A DNA stretch of 14,795 nucleotides from Syntrophaceae bacterium UBA4778 (GCA_002403175.1 DHHG01000097.1:1-14795), one strand, 5' to 3'. Numbered from the stretch's first letter, positions 6,805 to 13,387 are shown. Notes: generated from the sequence alone by a model not told the origin. Made by a program: numbers and translations.

Positions 6805-7626
6805 ATGATTGGATTCTTTGATTCAGGATTCGGGGGCCTGACCGTTTTAAAACACGTTGTCCGGGAGCTGCCCGAATATGATTATATTTATTTGGGTGAT
6901 AATGCGCGTGTCCCATACGGAAACCGGTCCGATTGGATTGTTTATGAGTTCACCCTTCAGGCAGTCGATTATCTGTTCCGGCAAGACTGCCAGCTGATCA
7001 TTATTGCTTGCAATACCGCGTCAGCTAAAGCATTAAGACAGATCCAGCAGGAATACCTGCCTAAGTTTTACCCGCAAAGACGTGTTCTCGGTGTGGTCCG
7101 TCCGAGCGCGGAAGAAGTGATTGATAGGACGAATCTGCGGAAAGTCGGAGTACTCGCAACAGAAGGCGCCGTCAATGCCAGGTCTTATGAAATCGAGATT
7201 CGTAATTTGGATCCATCTATAAAGGTCTACCAGCAAGCCTGCCCTCTTCTCGTTCCGATTATCGAAGCGGGCGAACAGGATTGGGAGGGAACCGATTTGA
7301 TCGTTTCCCGTTATCTGAGCGAGCTCTTTGCAAAAGACCGGGAAATCGATACGCTTCTCCTTGCCTGTACGCACTATCCCGTACTCTATAATACTTTTAA
7401 AAAATTATCCCCCCCCGGAGTGACGATTCTCGAGCAAGGTCCTTTCATTGCCAAGAAGTTGGCCGATTATCTGATCCGCCACCCGGAGATCGAGGCAAGT
7501 TTGCAGAAAACCGGAAAAAGAACTTTCGAAACAACCGATATTTCTGACAAATTCGACCGACTTGCTGAGATTTTTTATGGCGAGCGGATTCACTCAAGAA
7601 TGGTCTCGATAGGTAAAGTGAGCTGA
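6805..7626 (+). CDS. murI: Glutamate racemase
   Basis: Cofactor-independent enzyme that interconverts L- and D-glutamate and supplies D-Glu for peptidoglycan. The 273 residues show the full family signature: IGFFDSGFGGLTV with the active-site D6 and S7, VPYGN (36-40), the first catalytic cysteine in ACNTASA (C69), and the second in LLLACTHYPVL (C188, followed by H190). The segment LGVVRPSAEEV replaces the more common GVIEPG form, which is seen in some lineages. Length is normal. The start is supported by GAGG seven bases before the ATG and by the N-terminus matching the family. It is divergent from the carbonic-anhydrase-like gene and followed after 170 bases by moaC, which has its own promoter, so murI is probably transcribed alone. 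Confidence 0.95.
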   Translation: MIGFFDSGFGGLTVLKHVVRELPEYDYIYLGDNARVPYGNRSDWIVYEFTLQAVDYLFRQDCQLIIIACNTASAKALRQIQQEYLPKFYPQRRVLGVVRPSAEEVIDRTNLRKVGVLATEGAVNARSYEIEIRNLDPSIKVYQQACPLLVPIIEAGEQDWEGTDLIVSRYLSELFAKDREIDTLLLACTHYPVLYNTFKKLSPPGVTILEQGPFIAKKLADYLIRHPEIEASLQKTGKRTFETTDISDKFDRLAEIFYGERIHSRMVSIGKVS

Positions 7627-7656
7627 TTACGGTAAAATGGTTATTTGTTTAATTCA

Positions 7657-7672
7657 AGTGATCACTATCACA
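7657..7672 (+). promoter_or_regulatory. CRP/FNR-family-like operator upstream of moaC
   Basis: AGTGA-N6-TCACA matches the CRP half-sites TGTGA and TCACA at nine of ten positions with the correct six-base spacer. It can also be read as GTGAT-N4-ATCAC, the spacing of FNR-type sites. Its centre is about 72 bases upstream of the predicted moaC transcription start, a position used by class I activators. Confidence 0.4.
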
Positions 7673-7701
7673 ACATGTATGAAAAATATACCGGAGTTCC
7701 C

Positions 7702-7730
7702 TTGACGAGATCAATACGCTATGTTAGATT
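7702..7730 (+). promoter_or_regulatory. Sigma-70-type promoter for the moaC unit
   Basis: TTGACG (7702-7707, five of six) and TAGATT (7725-7730, four of six) are separated by an ideal 17 bases. Transcription would start at about 7737, leaving a leader of about 60 bases. That leader is too short for a molybdenum-cofactor riboswitch. Confidence 0.6.
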
Positions 7731-7796
7731 TCCGCGGTATTTTTAAACTCCTCAATCTTAAAATTCAGACTGAATAAGACAAACGGCGATTTCTCC

Positions 7797-8273
7797 ATGG
7801 CGCGACTTACCCATTTGGACAAAAAAGGAAACGCCCGAATGGTCGATATATCCGGAAAGGACACGACCAATCGGGAGGCAACAGCGCAGGGAAAAGTCCT
7901 TATGCGTCCGGAAACATTACAGATGATTGAGAAAGAAGGAGTGGCTAAAGGAGATGTATTTGGAACAGCCCGAATAGCCGGTATCATGGCTGCAAAGAAA
8001 ACGGGTGATCTAATTCCTCTTTGCCATCCGCTATCTCTGACCGATATTGATGTCCGCTTTTCGATCACGGGATCGGCAGAAGTAACCATCGAGGCTACCG
8101 CAAAAACCGTCGGTAAAACAGGAGTGGAGATGGAGGCAATGCACGCCGTAAGCACAGCAGCGCTGACCATCTACGACATGTGCAAAGCGATGGACCGGGA
8201 AATGATACTTACCGATATCAAGCTTCTTAAAAAGAAAGGCGGAAAGAGCGGCCTGTATATAAGAAAGAAATAA
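7797..8273 (+). CDS. moaC: Cyclic pyranopterin monophosphate synthase MoaC
   Basis: MoaC acts with the radical-SAM enzyme MoaA in the first step of molybdenum cofactor synthesis, converting the GTP-derived 3',8-cyclo intermediate to cyclic pyranopterin monophosphate. The 158 residues carry the conserved [18 protein letters not shown] opening, K51 (GVAKGD), the [12 protein letters not shown] block with H77, [25 protein letters not shown] with E111/E113, D127 and K130, and a terminal GGKSG loop (148-152). All the residues expected in the active site are present. The Shine-Dalgarno before the ATG is weak, but the N-terminus aligns with the family. No moaA, moaB or moeA lies next to it, so the rest of the pathway must be elsewhere. 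It is followed after 42 bases by a small membrane protein on the same strand. Confidence 0.95.
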   Translation: MARLTHLDKKGNARMVDISGKDTTNREATAQGKVLMRPETLQMIEKEGVAKGDVFGTARIAGIMAAKKTGDLIPLCHPLSLTDIDVRFSITGSAEVTIEATAKTVGKTGVEMEAMHAVSTAALTIYDMCKAMDREMILTDIKLLKKKGGKSGLYIRKK

Positions 8274-8315
8274 AGAGCTCATCCGTACAAGCACAATTAA
8301 GATCGTCAGATTCCA

Positions 8316-8828
8316 GTGAATACCCATTTCAAGATAAATAAATTGTTGGTCATTCCTTTGGTCCTGAATGCAATTCTCTTTTTTGCATTGTTCTGTATTT
8401 CCATTATAGGCAGAGGTTCAACTTTTGAAACCATCATTCTGATAATCGGGTTTGTTCCCCTTACCCTCATTTCTCTGGAATTGCTCTTTCGGGAGATCAG
8501 GATAGATGACGCAGGTATTACCTTTAAAAAATTTTTACGTGAGAAGTGCATATCTTGGAATGAAGTAACCCATGTAGGTTCAGTTTCTCTGAGCAACAAA
8601 GTTTATCTGGTATTAACGACGACAAAAGGATTTCAAACCATATCCAATGCCTATTCCGATTTCATGCTTTGTGTTCGGGGAATCATAAGTCATGTTGAAA
8701 AAGATAGAATTGAGGAAAATGTAGCCGGTTGGATTGAGCGTCCGGTAAGAAGAACGCTAGATATTGTCCTATCTTGGATCGCGGTAGTCATTATTGCAGG
8801 AATCATCTACATTAAACTCGTTGGATAA
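8316..8828 (+). CDS. Membrane protein with a probable PH-like domain
   Basis: A 170-residue protein of unknown function. Two adjacent hydrophobic helices (about 10-32 and 37-57) and a third at the C-terminus (about 149-168) flank a soluble segment of about 90 residues. That segment (IRIDDAGITFKKFLREKCISWNEVTHV, then VYLVLTTTKGFQTIS) has the strand-turn pattern of bacterial pleckstrin-homology-like domains, where a residue run such as ISWNEV is typical. The assignment rests on this pattern only. Such proteins usually sit in the cytoplasmic membrane with the PH-like part facing the cytoplasm. The GTG start at 8316 has no clear ribosome-binding site, so the true start may differ slightly. It lies between moaC and a Fis-like gene in what looks like one transcript. 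Confidence 0.65.
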   Translation: MNTHFKINKLLVIPLVLNAILFFALFCISIIGRGSTFETIILIIGFVPLTLISLELLFREIRIDDAGITFKKFLREKCISWNEVTHVGSVSLSNKVYLVLTTTKGFQTISNAYSDFMLCVRGIISHVEKDRIEENVAGWIERPVRRTLDIVLSWIAVVIIAGIIYIKLVG

Positions 8829-8850
8829 CCGGAAGAGAGGCCGGGTAATT

Positions 8851-9150
8851 ATGATTAGCAGTTCAAAACGAAAACCGGTGGAATGCGGGAATGAAGAAGA
8901 TGTTCCCTGTTCGGCAGTTGAAGATATTCTCGAGAAGAAAATTGAGGATATTGTCAATCTGCTGGGCTCAATGGATAAGGGTAAGAGTACCTTGTATGGA
9001 GATATTCTTTCGATCGTCGAAAAATGCCTGATAAAAATAGCCCTCAGGAAATGTGATCACATTAAAACCTCTGCTGCCAATTTTCTGGGAATTAACAGAA
9101 ATACGCTCCACAAAAAAATGGAGGAGTTAGGTATCAAGGATTACAAGTAA
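8851..9150 (+). CDS. Fis-family DNA-binding protein (HTH_8)
   Basis: A 99-residue protein whose C-terminal half matches the Fis-type helix-turn-helix. The segment from about 49 to 97 (GDILSIVEKCLIKIALRK, then KTSAANFLGINRNTLHKKMEELGI) contains the A-A-x-x-L-G-I-N-R-x-T-L-x-K-K core shared by Fis and the C-terminal domains of NtrC-type regulators. The N-terminal 45 residues are acidic and lack the AAA+ domain of an enhancer-binding protein, so it is a stand-alone Fis-like factor. Possible roles are nucleoid organisation or regulation of nearby genes. The ATG at 8851 is preceded by GGAAGAGAGG about ten bases upstream; the frame stays open upstream, but that extension overlaps the preceding gene. 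A terminator follows 30 bases after the stop. Confidence 0.85.
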   Translation: MISSSKRKPVECGNEEDVPCSAVEDILEKKIEDIVNLLGSMDKGKSTLYGDILSIVEKCLIKIALRKCDHIKTSAANFLGINRNTLHKKMEELGIKDYK

Positions 9151-9179
9151 TTCATCCGACAGTGATTTTCTATTAAATT

Positions 9180-9210
9180 TCCGGCTGGTTTTCCCATGCC
9201 GGATTTTTAT
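9180..9210 (+). terminator. Rho-independent terminator after the Fis-like gene
   Basis: TCCGGC (9180-9185) pairs with GCCGGA (9198-9203), and TGG pairs with CCA inside it around a TTTTC loop with one bulged T, giving nine base pairs. A run of five T residues follows directly (9204-9208). It closes the moaC unit. The only ATG available to pdxT (9196) lies inside the descending arm. Confidence 0.85.
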
Positions 9211-9228
9211 TCACTAAGGGGAGAAGAA

Positions 9229-9882
9229 TTGAATTCAGAAATAAGGATCGGTGTATTAGCCCTTCAGGGCGCATTTCGAGAACATGCAATTGCTGCTGAA
9301 AAATGTGGCATGCATGCGTTAGAAGTAAGGTTACCTTCAGAATTGGATAAGGTCGATGCGCTCATTATTCCGGGAGGAGAAAGCACCACTATAACGAAAT
9401 TGATGCACGAATACGGTTTCCCGGAAAAAATAAGATCTTTTGCATCGTGCGGGAAACCTATATTCGGGACCTGTGCCGGATTAATCGTTTTGGCCAACAA
9501 AATTCACGGCGAGGAGCAAAATTTCCTTCATTTGATCGATATCAATATCGAAAGAAACGCCTATGGTCGACAAATTGAAAGCCGTGAGGTCGACCTTACA
9601 ATAGAGGTCATCGGCAAAAAACATTTTCGGGCCGTTTTCATCAGGGCTCCACAAATAAAAGAGATTGGAAACGATGTAATCTCGCTCGCCTCTTATGAGG
9701 GTCTGGTCATCATGGCCCGTCAAAAGAATATTCTCGTGGCAACTTTCCACCCCGAATTGACGGGGGATTTGAGAATTCATAATTATTTTTTCAGAATGAT
9801 TCGTGAAGGGAAATTACAAAAGGATCCCGAACCGGAATTGAAGACTCACCAGAGCAAGCTCCAGCGAATCTCCGATCCTTAA
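9229..9882 (+). CDS. pdxT: Pyridoxal 5'-phosphate synthase glutaminase subunit PdxT
   Basis: Glutaminase subunit of the PdxS-PdxT PLP synthase: it hydrolyses glutamine and passes ammonia to PdxS. The class I glutamine amidotransferase triad is present (numbering from the TTG start): nucleophile C82 in GTCAGLI, and H174 and E176 in ATFHPE. The family motifs IGVLALQGAFREH, PGGESTTI and the RNAYGRQ block are all intact. I place the start at TTG 9229, which has GGGGAG and AAGAA immediately upstream in good register and leaves an N-terminus of MNSEIRIGVLALQG. An ATG at 9196 would add 11 residues but has no ribosome-binding site and lies within the preceding terminator. PdxT depends on PdxS, and no pdxS gene lies beside it here, so it must be encoded elsewhere. 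The C-terminal 15-20 residues extend beyond the usual family end. Confidence 0.93.
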   Translation: MNSEIRIGVLALQGAFREHAIAAEKCGMHALEVRLPSELDKVDALIIPGGESTTITKLMHEYGFPEKIRSFASCGKPIFGTCAGLIVLANKIHGEEQNFLHLIDINIERNAYGRQIESREVDLTIEVIGKKHFRAVFIRAPQIKEIGNDVISLASYEGLVIMARQKNILVATFHPELTGDLRIHNYFFRMIREGKLQKDPEPELKTHQSKLQRISDP

Positions 9883-9887
9883 GGAAA

Positions 9888-9899
9888 ATGTTTAAACAT
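9888..9899. repeat. 12-bp palindrome between convergent genes
   Basis: ATGTTTAAACAT is a perfect palindrome six bases past the pdxT stop, in the 67-base gap to the convergent YbhB-family gene. It has no T run and no useful loop, so it is not a standard terminator. It may be chance or a protein site. Confidence 0.25.
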
Positions 9900-9949
9900 G
9901 ATTCGCTCGCTGCCGGATTCACAAACACCAACCGATGATTTATCCTTTC

Positions 9950-10504
9950 CTATTTTTGTCTTTTGTATTTTCCTATTAACTCAACCTCCGCCAGGATGTG
10001 CCCCTTGATCGATTTGAGCAAATCGTCTCTGGTCATGCCGGAATCGAGGTTCAATTTGGTATCGAGTGCGTAGAGCTTGAAATAATAACGGTGCGTGCCA
10101 TTCGGAGGACAAGGCCCTCCATATCCGATTTTTTTATAAGAATTGGTCCCCTGCTTTCCTCCATTGGCAAGCGTTTTATCACTGGGTACCTTTTCAGGAA
10201 GACCGGTCAGACTTGGAGGAAGGTCGTAAAGAACCCAGTGGAAAAAAGTACCGGACGGAGCATCCGGGTCTTCCATGATCAATGCGAGACTTTGAGCCCC
10301 CGCTGGTACCTGTTCCCATTGAATGGGAGGAGAAATATTAGCTCCATCGCAGGTATATTTAGAAGGAATCAACTCCTGGTTTTTAAAAGCCGGACTTACG
10401 ATTTGCATTTTTTTTCCTCCTTTCATTCGGGCATTCAACTCACCACTCATTATATAAATAGAAAAGAAAATGAAAACAACGAGAATGATTTTGTTACGCT
10501 TCAT
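9950..10504 (-). CDS. YbhB/YbcL family (PEBP/Raf kinase inhibitor-like) protein, exported
   Basis: A 184-residue member of the phosphatidylethanolamine-binding-protein superfamily. The N-terminal 25 residues (MKRNKIILVVFIFFSIYIMSG) form a hydrophobic signal segment, so the protein is probably periplasmic or membrane-anchored; there is no clear lipobox. The fold signatures are DPDAP (79-83), FHWVLYDLP (88-96), YGGPCPPNGTHRYYFKLYALD (128-148) and the C-terminal GHILAEVELIGKY. The bacterial proteins bind small anionic ligands in a conserved pocket but their role is unclear. I start at ATG 10504; a TTG four codons upstream is unlikely. It follows the DUF72 gene by only 14 bases, with a GGAG and GAGG near the start, so the two are almost certainly cotranscribed. 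Confidence 0.88.
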   Translation of the reverse strand: MKRNKIILVVFIFFSIYIMSGELNARMKGGKKMQIVSPAFKNQELIPSKYTCDGANISPPIQWEQVPAGAQSLALIMEDPDAPSGTFFHWVLYDLPPSLTGLPEKVPSDKTLANGGKQGTNSYKKIGYGGPCPPNGTHRYYFKLYALDTKLNLDSGMTRDDLLKSIKGHILAEVELIGKYKRQK

Positions 10505-10518
10505 ATCGCCTCGCAACT

Positions 10519-11241
10519 TCAGGCTCCAAGTATTTCTTTCAAGCGTTGGGCATTCTTGGGCGCATAAGCAAAAGCATCATTATCGAAATAGACGAAAGTT
10601 TCCCTCTTCCAATTTCTAATTTTTTCGGCCCAAGTGACCAGCTCACCTTCCGTATATTCAGATCCATAAAGCACCTGTGAACCGTGGAGACGAATATAGA
10701 TAAAATCAGCCGTAATCGCTTCTGCAAATGGAAATCGGCCTGCAGTATCTGAAATGCAGAATGCAATTCCATGTTCCTTCAGTTGCACAAGTGCTTCTTC
10801 TTTCAGCCAATCAGGGTGCCGTACTTCGAAGACATAGCGCAACCCCGTTCTCAGATAGTTGCAGAATTCGGAGAGAACTGCTTCATTATACCTGAGACTG
10901 GGTGGAAGCTGAAAGAGAATAGGGCCGAGCTTATTCCCGAATTTTTCGGCAATGCCGTAAAATCTTTCCAGAGGAAACTGAGGGTCCCTCATTTTTTTTA
11001 CATGTGTAATATACCTGCTTGCCTTAACACTCCAAATAAATCCATCCGGCGTATTGCTAATCCAGTGTTCTATTGTTTCTGGCCTAGGCAGATGATAGAA
11101 AGTCGCGTTTACTTCGACTGTTGAAAAACGATGGGCGTAAAATTCCAGCCACTTATTACGGGGCTGCTTCCCGTCGTAGAAGAGACCTTTCCAATGTGCA
11201 TAATTCCATCCGGAAGTACCGATGTGGATGGCGGGTTTCAT
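10519..11241 (-). CDS. DUF72 (YecE-like) family protein
   Basis: A 240-residue protein of the widespread DUF72 family, which has a TIM-barrel-like fold and no firmly established reaction. Family landmarks are present in order: HIGTSGWNYAHWKG (6-19), STVEVNATFYHLP (40-52), KLGPILFQLPPSL (104-116), YVFEVRHPDW (136-145), DTAGRFP (165-171), FIYIRLHGS (180-188), and YFDNDAFAYAPKNAQRL (218-234). Acidic and histidine residues near the barrel top hint at a metal or nucleic-acid role, but this is not established. The start codon has a weak ribosome-binding site, but its N-terminus is typical for the family. It lies 95 bases downstream of the MscS gene and 14 bases upstream of the YbhB-family gene on the same strand. 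Confidence 0.92.
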   Translation of the reverse strand: MKPAIHIGTSGWNYAHWKGLFYDGKQPRNKWLEFYAHRFSTVEVNATFYHLPRPETIEHWISNTPDGFIWSVKASRYITHVKKMRDPQFPLERFYGIAEKFGNKLGPILFQLPPSLRYNEAVLSEFCNYLRTGLRYVFEVRHPDWLKEEALVQLKEHGIAFCISDTAGRFPFAEAITADFIYIRLHGSQVLYGSEYTEGELVTWAEKIRNWKRETFVYFDNDAFAYAPKNAQRLKEILGA

Positions 11242-11336
11242 AGGTTGGTCCGGGCCGACGTAGAGATAGCTTTTAATTTAGAATCAAACCCGGGATAAGT
11301 CAAACAGAGAAAAAAAGGGAATTTACATTTATTGTC

Positions 11337-12398
11337 TCATCCTGCGGAAGGTAGTTTTTCAACGAACACACTTTGCGACGGATACGCAAACATGATGCCT
11401 TCCTGGCTGAAGGACTTGAAAATATCGTAATAAATACCCTGCTGAGTATTCATGAAAAGAGTATAATCAGGATCATTGACCCAGTAAACGGCTTCAAAAT
11501 TGACCGATGATGGTCCATATGAGACCAAATGGACTCGTTCAATTCGTGTCCGCTCGTATCTAGATATTATCTCTTTGATCAACTCCGGAATTTTTTCCAA
11601 CTTTTCATAAGGTGTCTGATATGTGACCCCAATCGTAAAGATCCCTCTGCGATCGCGTACTCTTTGAAAGTTCCGGATTCGACTTTGCAGTAAATCGGAA
11701 TTGGATACGATTATTTGCTCGCCGGTAACACTACGGAGACGGGTCGTTTTCAAACCGATTTGTTCAACTTCGCCCTGAAGGTCTCCTGCTGAGATAAAAT
11801 CACCATATACAAACGGCTTATCAATAGCAATGGAGAGGGAAGCGAAAATGTCCTTAAGAATATTCTGAACTCCAAGGGCAACAGCAATCCCCCCTATTCC
11901 AACTCCAGCGATCAGAGTTCTCACATTAAATCCCAGATTATCCAGAGCTATCAACAACAGCAGTACCCATAGCAGAATCTTTCCTACATAGGAGAATGCT
12001 GAGACCATCGTTACGGTCGCTGCGTCTTCTTTCAGCTTGCGCCTTGAATAGCTCGTAAGCCAGAACGAGATACTCTGATCACCCCAGATGGCAACCTGAA
12101 CCAGGAAGCTAATTATTGTGAGGTTTTTAAGCAAACTCATCGTTACTGGGGAAAGCGATAGGTTGTATGAGGCAGCATAGAGTGACAAAAGGATGAGGAA
12201 AAAGATCTTGGTATTTTTAAAAAGCTCGATACCGAGTACATAAACATCTTTATCGATGCGCTTTCCGAGAACGATCAGGTATCGTAATAGGACCTTTTTC
12301 AGAATCTGAAGAGAAAAAAAGGTGATCGCCACAAAAATCACAGTGATCAACCATGTTTTTATACTGTTACCAAAAAAGTCGCCATCCAAAAATAACAT
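11337..12398 (-). CDS. MscS-family mechanosensitive ion channel
   Basis: A 353-residue small-conductance mechanosensitive channel, which opens under membrane tension to release solutes during hypo-osmotic shock. It has about five hydrophobic helices (roughly 14-35, 64-82, 92-108, 135-155 and the pore helix 158-182); the pore helix carries the glycine/alanine pattern TLIAGVGIGGIAVALGVQNIL. After it come the beta domain (KPFVYGDFISAGDLQGEVEQIGLKTTRLRSVTGEQIIVSNSDL, about 194-236) and the alpha-beta C-terminal domain. It has more membrane helices than the three of the classic MscS, as in many larger members. GGGAGG five bases before the ATG supports the start. No terminator separates it from the DUF72 gene. 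Confidence 0.93.
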   Translation of the reverse strand: MLFLDGDFFGNSIKTWLITVIFVAITFFSLQILKKVLLRYLIVLGKRIDKDVYVLGIELFKNTKIFFLILLSLYAASYNLSLSPVTMSLLKNLTIISFLVQVAIWGDQSISFWLTSYSRRKLKEDAATVTMVSAFSYVGKILLWVLLLLIALDNLGFNVRTLIAGVGIGGIAVALGVQNILKDIFASLSIAIDKPFVYGDFISAGDLQGEVEQIGLKTTRLRSVTGEQIIVSNSDLLQSRIRNFQRVRDRRGIFTIGVTYQTPYEKLEKIPELIKEIISRYERTRIERVHLVSYGPSSVNFEAVYWVNDPDYTLFMNTQQGIYYDIFKSFSQEGIMFAYPSQSVFVEKLPSAG

Positions 12399-12427
12399 CA
12401 GAACCTCCCGACAGATCTGGTAACCTT

Positions 12428-12454
12428 ATTATCCGATTTAAAAACATCTGTAAA
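12428..12454 (-). promoter_or_regulatory. Possible promoter of the MscS gene
   Basis: On the minus strand TTTACA (12449-12454, five of six) is followed by GATAAT (12428-12433, five of six). The spacer is 15 bases, one or two short of ideal. It is about 30 bases before the ATG. The rest of the 12399-12607 gap holds the terminator of the upstream LTxxQ gene and no open frame that I support. Confidence 0.4.
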
Positions 12455-12497
12455 GATTCTTAATTGATTCCAAATATGAATCAGAACTGGCGTACAT

Positions 12498-12528
12498 AAA
12501 AAAATCGGGGAGGCCTGGAGGCCCCCCC
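12498..12528 (-). terminator. Strong rho-independent terminator of the minus-strand LTxxQ gene
   Basis: On the minus strand a very GC-rich stem (GGGGGGGCC paired with GGCCTCCCC, one mismatch, loop TCCA) is followed two bases later by seven T residues (A run at 12498-12504 on the plus strand). It lies 79 bases past the stop at 12608 and separates that gene from mscS. Confidence 0.88.
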
Positions 12529-12607
12529 TAAGGGAAACATGAAGAGATAAAAACATTATAACCAGGAAAGCAAATCAGGCCCTCCCGAAAACTAGGGGTG
12601 CCGTGCA

Positions 12608-13066
12608 TCACCCATCGCTTTTAGAAAAATCCGCACTCTTGAAACCATTCCGGAAATAACCCCTCTCCAGTCCGAGGGCTTTCAGTTGCAAACGCTGTTC
12701 TTGGGTAAGTATATTCCGCAATGCCATCCGATATGAAGTCAATTTCTCATGGATTTTAGATTGGATCTCCCGAATTTCCTCTTGGACCTCCGCTCTTCTA
12801 CCCTTAATTCCCGCTTTATTAGAGTCGTTTGTCAATATTGATTTCAATTCAGCAAATTTAGAGAATAATAAACTCCGGAGGGGCTTGAGCTCTTTCCAGC
12901 GATTTTCTCGCAGAATCTGGATTTTTTCGTGTTGTTCAGCTGTTAAATTAAGGCCTGTATTATCGTACTGACTGGTGGTATTCTGATCGGAGGCTTCAGA
13001 TCCTGAAGGCCCCGATACTCCGAATACAACAAAGAGAAGAAAAATCAGAAAACCCCATTTTCGCAT
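12608..13066 (-). CDS. LTxxQ (Spy/CpxP-type) periplasmic protein
   Basis: A 152-residue exported protein of the Spy/CpxP/ZraP type, which act as periplasmic chaperones or stress sensors. A hydrophobic signal segment (MRKWGFLIFLLFVVFGVSG) is followed by a charged, helical domain bounded by two LTxxQ motifs: LTAEQ (41-45) and LTQEQ (120-124). Between them lie long amphipathic helices rich in Lys, Arg and Glu. No histidine- or cysteine-rich metal site is visible, so chaperone or sensor function is likelier than metal storage. The start is ATG 13066, with AAGGTGG six bases upstream; an in-frame start at 13117 would lie inside the predicted promoter and put 17 polar residues before the signal peptide. 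It is divergent from a second LTxxQ gene at 13388 and has a sigma-54-type promoter and its own terminator. Confidence 0.85.
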   Translation of the reverse strand: MRKWGFLIFLLFVVFGVSGPSGSEASDQNTTSQYDNTGLNLTAEQHEKIQILRENRWKELKPLRSLLFSKFAELKSILTNDSNKAGIKGRRAEVQEEIREIQSKIHEKLTSYRMALRNILTQEQRLQLKALGLERGYFRNGFKSADFSKSDG

Positions 13067-13105
13067 CGTTGTCCACCTTTTACATGCTTTTTGCAGTCGT
13101 ATCAG

Positions 13106-13121
13106 TGCAGATCTCATGCCA
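13106..13121 (-). promoter_or_regulatory. Sigma-54 (RpoN) promoter of the minus-strand LTxxQ gene
   Basis: On the minus strand TGGCAT-GAGAT-CTGCA has the invariant GG and GC exactly ten bases apart and matches the consensus TGGCAC-N5-TTGCA at nine of eleven fixed positions. Transcription would start near 13095, leaving a leader of about 28 bases that ends with the Shine-Dalgarno sequence. Such a promoter would need an AAA+ enhancer-binding activator. Confidence 0.65.
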
Positions 13122-13215
13122 TTTATAGATGAATAAGGTATATAGTTAAATTTAAATAGATTTTCCTTTTAGCATAAACCGGAAGACAAGGCAACTTATG
13201 TCGAAAAAAAATTTG

Positions 13216-13244
13216 CCATTTTATAAAATAATTCCATAAAATGG
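13216..13244. promoter_or_regulatory. Perfect 9-bp inverted repeat, candidate upstream activator site
   Basis: CCATTTTAT (13216-13224) and ATAAAATGG (13236-13244) are perfect inverted repeats with an 11-base spacer, two helical turns centre to centre. The centre is about 135 bases upstream of the predicted sigma-54 start, a normal position for an enhancer-binding protein. It is also about 160 bases upstream of the plus-strand LTxxQ start codon. Confidence 0.5.
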
Positions 13245-13327
13245 ACTACTTATGAAAGTATAACCAAGCTGACATTTTTTAGACAAAATTGTCGAACATG
13301 AGATCTATTTTATCGATCATGAAACTG

Positions 13328-13339
13328 CCCTGATCAGGG
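13328..13339. promoter_or_regulatory. 12-bp palindrome upstream of the plus-strand LTxxQ gene
   Basis: CCCTGATCAGGG is a perfect palindrome ending 48 bases before the ATG at 13388. It adjoins TTGATT (13341-13346), which with TATTTA 17 bases further on could be a weak sigma-70 promoter, so the palindrome could be an operator overlapping the promoter. Confidence 0.35.
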
Positions 13340-13387
13340 TTGATTGTTTATAAACCAAGTGATATTTAGCATTCAAGGCGAACGTAA

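Noticed and set aside
7721..7777. An 18-codon open frame in the moaC upstream region, as a possible leader peptide
   Set aside because: Its ATG lies upstream of the predicted transcription start, it has no Shine-Dalgarno sequence and no runs of regulatory codons.
7737..7796. Molybdenum cofactor riboswitch before moaC
   Set aside because: The leader is only about 60 bases and shows none of the long multi-stem structure that the riboswitch needs.
9998..10567. A 189-codon plus-strand open frame opposite the YbhB-family gene
   Set aside because: The minus strand encodes two recognisable families here; the plus-strand translation shows no domain and no start signal.
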